Origin: Aquabacterium fontiphilum
Lineage (GTDB): Bacteria; Pseudomonadota; Gammaproteobacteria; Burkholderiales; Burkholderiaceae_C
Length of the DNA: 64,000 nt
Reading direction: 5' to 3'
NCBI RefSeq assembly: GCF_009909205.1
Contig: NZ_JAAAPN010000013.1
Location: 62,001 to 126,000, forward strand
Positions within the stretch are counted from its first letter, which is position 1; every line of letters begins with the position of its first letter. Made by a program: the position numbers and the translations under genes. Positions 60,364 through 64,000 of this stretch are shown piece by piece. The notes beneath the pieces were generated by a model, which was not told where the DNA came from, did no database searches, and saw only the letters and a program-made list of their open reading frames with translations.

Positions 60364-61680
60364 TCACCCCTGCGTGCCAAACGCAAAGACCTGATCACCA
60401 CCGCGGCGCTTGGCCTGGTGCAAGGCCTCATCTGCGGCGGCGATCAGCTGGGATTGGCTGGCATGCGGCGCGTTGGGGCGCATGCATGCTACTCCGATGC
60501 TCACCGTGACGTGCCCAGTGGGTGAGCTGGCATGCGGGCGTGCCAGCGCGGTCACACCCTGCCGGATGCGCTCGGCAGCCCCCACCGCCACGCTCACCGG
60601 CGTTCCCACCAGCACAGCAGCAAACTCCTCACCCCCGTATCGGGCCACCAAGTCATCTGGCCGGCGAAGGCGCAGCTTCAACACCGCAGCGATCTGCCGC
60701 AGGCAGGCATCGCCTTCGGCCTGGCCGTGGTGGGCGTTGTAGTCCTTGAATCGGTCGATGTCGAGCAGCATCAGCGACACATCCTGCCCGGATTGTCTTG
60801 CGTGCTCCCAGACCTCTTCCAGAAACGCTTCGAAGTGCCGCCGGTTGGCCACATCAGTAAGCAGATCGTGTCGCGAGGCCGCATCCAGCCGGACGTTGGC
60901 CTGCTGCAACGCGCGCCGCAAGGCCAGCTCGCGCTGGCGCATCAGCCAATTACGACGCTCGTCCTGTTCCAGCGCGTGGCAGCCATACAGGGTGAACACG
61001 CTCAACGACATCAACATCACGCCCGCAGGCAGCATGACATCCATCGGCGCATCGGGCATGCGCAACGTGGCCCACACGAAGGCAATCAGGATGCCGGTGT
61101 CCAGCCAGACAGCATGGGTGAAGCGGATGCGGGCTACCGTATTGGTGAACACCACCACGCTGGCGAGGCTCACAAGATAAGGCCCGGCATTGGGATGCCC
61201 GCTGCGAAGACACAAGGTGACGTTGATGGCGGCAGCGGCCACGCTGGCGGCCAACACGGCCCACTCGCGCAAAGCGATGGACGCAATGCGGTTGACCAAC
61301 CACAACCCAAGAAGGGTGAGGGGGGTATACAACAGCAAGCGCAGTTGGATGGCCAGATCGAACTGGTCGGGCACCATGACGGCATCCGACACCAGCAGCC
61401 AATTGAACAGGAAGGCCACCAGCGCCCCACTGACCATCATGCGCCGCATCCGCGGCGCCGCATGGTCGTGCTGGAACCGCGCTTCCAGTTCGGCAGGAAA
61501 GCCCTTCACGCTGATTCGGCGCGCGAGCAATTCGTCAATCTGGCGGGTTTCCAGTTCATCATCACCCAGCACCGGGGGCGATGCCTCGACGGAGGCCGAG
61601 TCTGGCGGCGCGCCAGCCTCCACCGCAGACGCGGTGGCCCCGATCAATCCCACGCCAGGATGCTTGAGTCCGTTGTACAT
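60364..61680 (-). CDS. Membrane-bound diguanylate cyclase (GGDEF)
   Basis: 438-residue protein predicted to make c-di-GMP from GTP. An N-terminal cytosolic part (RQIDELLARRISVKGFPAELEARF) and about six membrane helices (about 80-230) precede a GGDEF domain (about 265-435) with the metal Asp motif DIDRFKDYN and an intact GGEEF at 349-353. The inhibitory RxxD (RPDD) lies at 340-343, five residues before it. The sensing domain is not a family I can name. The start is uncertain: the ATG at 61680 is used; the frame is open to an ATG at 61848 that would leave only 43 bases before the divergent gene. Confidence 0.87.
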   Translation of the reverse strand: MYNGLKHPGVGLIGATASAVEAGAPPDSASVEASPPVLGDDELETRQIDELLARRISVKGFPAELEARFQHDHAAPRMRRMMVSGALVAFLFNWLLVSDAVMVPDQFDLAIQLRLLLYTPLTLLGLWLVNRIASIALREWAVLAASVAAAAINVTLCLRSGHPNAGPYLVSLASVVVFTNTVARIRFTHAVWLDTGILIAFVWATLRMPDAPMDVMLPAGVMLMSLSVFTLYGCHALEQDERRNWLMRQRELALRRALQQANVRLDAASRHDLLTDVANRRHFEAFLEEVWEHARQSGQDVSLMLLDIDRFKDYNAHHGQAEGDACLRQIAAVLKLRLRRPDDLVARYGGEEFAAVLVGTPVSVAVGAAERIRQGVTALARPHASSPTGHVTVSIGVACMRPNAPHASQSQLIAAADEALHQAKRRGGDQVFAFGTQG

Positions 61681-61891
61681 GTTGCCGAGGACGCCCTTGC
61701 GTGCCGCCGCCTTGCTTTTTGAATGAACGCCGAATAACGAGAAGTCTTTAACACACTGTTCCAGGTCGCGAACAATCGTAACGGATCGGCTCTGGCTTGC
61801 CAGTGTGCCTGACCTACGGCTTTCCCTTAGGTTTCGTAGGCGTCTCATCCGCCCGGTGATAATTGTCGCAATACAAGATCCCTCCGCCTGA

Positions 61892-64000
61892 ATGCTTTCC
61901 GAGATCCCGCCGTCGGCCGACGCCCAGCCAACCGATCCGGGCCCACCAGATTCCGCGCCGTCTCCTCGTCCGTGGGGGCGTTACATCAAATGGACCATTG
62001 TGCTCACCCTCGGCGCGGGCGCCGTGGCTGGTGGCGTGTGGCTGTCTGACGAACTTGAGCATTCACGGTTTCAGGCGCGCCATCTCGCCCGATACGCTGC
62101 CGATCTCACGTATGAACTGGGCCCGGGCCCCAGCGACCGCATCCGGTTCCCCACGCACGGCCCGTTCGATGAGCGCATGGGCTACGTGCAGTTGCCCCTG
62201 TTCAGCAAGCGTCTGGCCGAGCACAACTTCGTGCTGACCGAGCAGGTGCGCTTCAGCAACCCGCTGCTGCGCCACCTTGATCACGGACTGTTCCTGCCCT
62301 ACGCGGAAAAGACCCGTACCGGACTTGATGTACGAGACTGCCGTGGCGAAACGATGTACCGTTTTCGCTACCCGTATCAAGGCTACGCCCGGTTCGAGGA
62401 CGTTCCGGAGGTGGTCACCAGCGCGCTGCTGTTCATCGAAAACCGCGATCTGCTGGATCCCAGCCGCCCCACATTGAACCCGGCAGTGGACTGGGTACGG
62501 TTCACACGGGCCGCGCTGGCTCAATTGGGTCGCATGGTGAACGAAGACCTCGACGCGCCAGGCGGCAGCACACTGGCCACGCAGATCGAGAAATACCGCC
62601 ACTCTCCGGACGGCATCACCCACGATGGGCGAGAGAAGCTCATCCAGATGGCATCCGCATCCGTGCGGGCTTACCAGAACGGCGAGCAGACGCTGCCGGT
62701 TCGGCGCCGTCTGGTGCTCGACTATCTCAACACGGTCCCGCTGTCGGCCGCACCTCGACATGGTGAAGTCAACGGTCTGGGCGACGGGCTGTGGGTATGG
62801 TTCGGCTCCTCATTTGAGCACGTCAACACCTTGCTCACCCAGCCGTTGGCTGATGCGTCCAGGGCAGAGCAGGGCCAGCTTTTGCGGCAGGTGGTCGCTT
62901 TGATGATCGCGCACCGGCGACCTTCCTGGTATCTCGCAAAAGGGCGCAACGAATTGGAAGACACCACCTCGGCTTACCTGCGCCTGATGGCCGAGAACGG
63001 ACTGATCAGCACAGCTTGGCGTGATGCGGCGCTCTCGCAGCGCCTGCGCTTCCGCGACATGCGGGCCAATCCGCCCGTGGTGCCCGTACAGGCCGACAAG
63101 GGCAGCGCCTCGGTGCGCACCCGGTTTGCAGGCGTCCTGGGCACCTCACTGTATGAGCTGGACCGGCTGGATGCGCAGCTCGACGCGACACTGCACAGCG
63201 ACCTCCAGGCCGCTGTATCCGGTTTCCTGGACCAGCTCACCGACGCAGATTTCGCCCGACGCCAGGGTCTGATCGGGGACCGCCTGCTCCATCCGGCGAC
63301 ACTCGGGGCGGTGCGCTACAGCTTCACACTGATCGAGCGCACGCCCGAAGGCAACAAGGTGCGGGTGCAAACCGATACCACCAATCAGCCGCTGGACATT
63401 AACGAAGGCTCCAAGCTGGAGCTGGGTTCAACAGCCAAATTGCGCGTGCTGACCACTTATCTGGAAATGGTGGCCGAACTGTATGAAAGGCTGGCGCCGC
63501 TGGAGGTCAACGAGTTGCGCAAGGTGGCGGTCGACCCGCAGGACTCGCTGACACGCTGGGCCATTGAGCATCTCAGCCATGCTGCAGACCGCAGCTTGGC
63601 TGCCATGCTGGACGCGGCACTCGATCGGCGTTTCTCGGCCAGTCCGGCCGAGTCGTTCTTTACTGGTGGCGGGTTGCACGTATTCGGCAACTTCAACCGT
63701 GAAGACGATGGCAAGGTGCCGACCTTGCGAGAATCGCTGCAGGCTTCGATCAACCTGCCTTTCGTGCGGCTGATGCGTGAACTGGTGCGCCATACCATCC
63801 ACCAGACGCCAGGCAGCACCGCCACGCTGTTGGGCGACGATGACGACCCGCGCCGTCAGGCCTATCTTGAGCGGTTTGCCGACAGGGAAGGGCAGGCCTT
63901 TTTGCGGCGGTTCTGGCGCAAGACGGAAGGTCGCACACGCGACGGCATGCGTGACATGCTGTTCGAAGGACTGCGCCCAACCGATGAACGGCTGGCCGCG
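61892..64000 (+). CDS. Class A penicillin-binding protein-like protein, divergent (3' part missing)
   Basis: Partial: 703 codons to the right edge, no stop. One membrane anchor (about 32-50) follows a Pro-rich cytosolic tail. A GT51-like transglycosylase domain (about 150-310) has ENRDLLDP (Glu183) for the usual EDxxFxxH and GGSTLATQIEK (224 on). In the third motif the conserved Glu appears as Gln252 (REKLIQM). A transpeptidase-like domain follows, with STAK (Ser513-Lys516) as SxxK and SIN (619-621) as SxN; the KTG motif would lie past the edge. A GATAAT (61858-61863) is a possible -10. Divergent from the GGDEF pair. Confidence 0.82.
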   Translation, partial: MLSEIPPSADAQPTDPGPPDSAPSPRPWGRYIKWTIVLTLGAGAVAGGVWLSDELEHSRFQARHLARYAADLTYELGPGPSDRIRFPTHGPFDERMGYVQLPLFSKRLAEHNFVLTEQVRFSNPLLRHLDHGLFLPYAEKTRTGLDVRDCRGETMYRFRYPYQGYARFEDVPEVVTSALLFIENRDLLDPSRPTLNPAVDWVRFTRAALAQLGRMVNEDLDAPGGSTLATQIEKYRHSPDGITHDGREKLIQMASASVRAYQNGEQTLPVRRRLVLDYLNTVPLSAAPRHGEVNGLGDGLWVWFGSSFEHVNTLLTQPLADASRAEQGQLLRQVVALMIAHRRPSWYLAKGRNELEDTTSAYLRLMAENGLISTAWRDAALSQRLRFRDMRANPPVVPVQADKGSASVRTRFAGVLGTSLYELDRLDAQLDATLHSDLQAAVSGFLDQLTDADFARRQGLIGDRLLHPATLGAVRYSFTLIERTPEGNKVRVQTDTTNQPLDINEGSKLELGSTAKLRVLTTYLEMVAELYERLAPLEVNELRKVAVDPQDSLTRWAIEHLSHAADRSLAAMLDAALDRRFSASPAESFFTGGGLHVFGNFNREDDGKVPTLRESLQASINLPFVRLMRELVRHTIHQTPGSTATLLGDDDDPRRQAYLERFADREGQAFLRRFWRKTEGRTRDGMRDMLFEGLRPTDERLAA

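Overview
The window is a dense, high-GC (mid-60s %) stretch of bacterial chromosome. It carries about 46 protein genes with very short intergenic gaps, and I see no rRNA, tRNA, CRISPR array or insertion sequence. The gene content points to a betaproteobacterium of the order Burkholderiales, near Comamonadaceae/Sphaerotilaceae. The main reasons are the exbB-exbD-lpxK-trm112-kdsB-adk cluster, the dnaG-rpoD pair with a long Lys/Ala-rich RpoD N-terminus, the homodimeric aceE with a lipoyl-bearing E3, and the imuA-imuB-dnaE2 cassette. Genus and species cannot be read from the sequence.

Layout. 1-9278 (minus strand): a class III nucleotide cyclase with the start of an FHA domain (cut by the window edge), rpoD with a clear sigma-70 promoter and terminator, dnaG, adk, then an envelope operon exbB-exbD-lpxK-trm112-kdsB. 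9629-19283 (plus): xseA, sodB, the 2-oxoglutarate dehydrogenase operon sucA-sucB-(SHOCT/PspC protein)-lpdA, and the AFG1/ZapE ATPase. 19323-23831 (mostly minus): a PP2C phosphatase, a DUF465 mini-protein (plus), glnD and map. 23960-29251 (plus): purL, a structured intergenic region and a Ca2+/Na+ antiporter. 29262-36893 (minus): an operon of an LpxH2-like phosphatase, a DUF2322 protein, an unknown membrane protein, an AMP/thymidine phosphorylase-like enzyme and a short PRPP synthetase homologue, preceded by rlhA. 36937-38431 (plus): a DUF1624 acyltransferase-like protein and rpiA. 38457-45463 (minus): a secreted DUF4124-glutaredoxin protein, prlC, folD, and a FixJ-type regulator with its PAS histidine kinase. 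45655-51595 (plus): the pyruvate dehydrogenase operon aceE-aceF-lpdA, divergent from that two-component system. 51613-57421 (minus): a MAPEG protein and the SOS mutagenesis cassette imuA-imuB-dnaE2 with a LexA box at the imuA start. 57532-59116 (plus): ribA and a CDF metal transporter. 59097-61680 (minus): two paralogous membrane GGDEF proteins, one intact and one with a degenerate active site. 61892-64000 (plus): a divergent class A penicillin-binding-protein-like protein cut by the right edge.

Most of the window is housekeeping metabolism: both 2-oxoacid dehydrogenase complexes, purine, folate, riboflavin and pentose-phosphate enzymes, lipid A/KDO synthesis, replication and transcription. 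The less ordinary parts are the degenerate GGDEF partner that keeps its RxxD inhibitory-site motif, the phosphorylase-PRPP synthetase pair, the nested palindromes between purL and the antiporter, the LexA box at the imuA start codon, the SHOCT-PspC gene inside the 2-oxoglutarate dehydrogenase operon, and the PBP-like protein with altered glycosyltransferase motifs.
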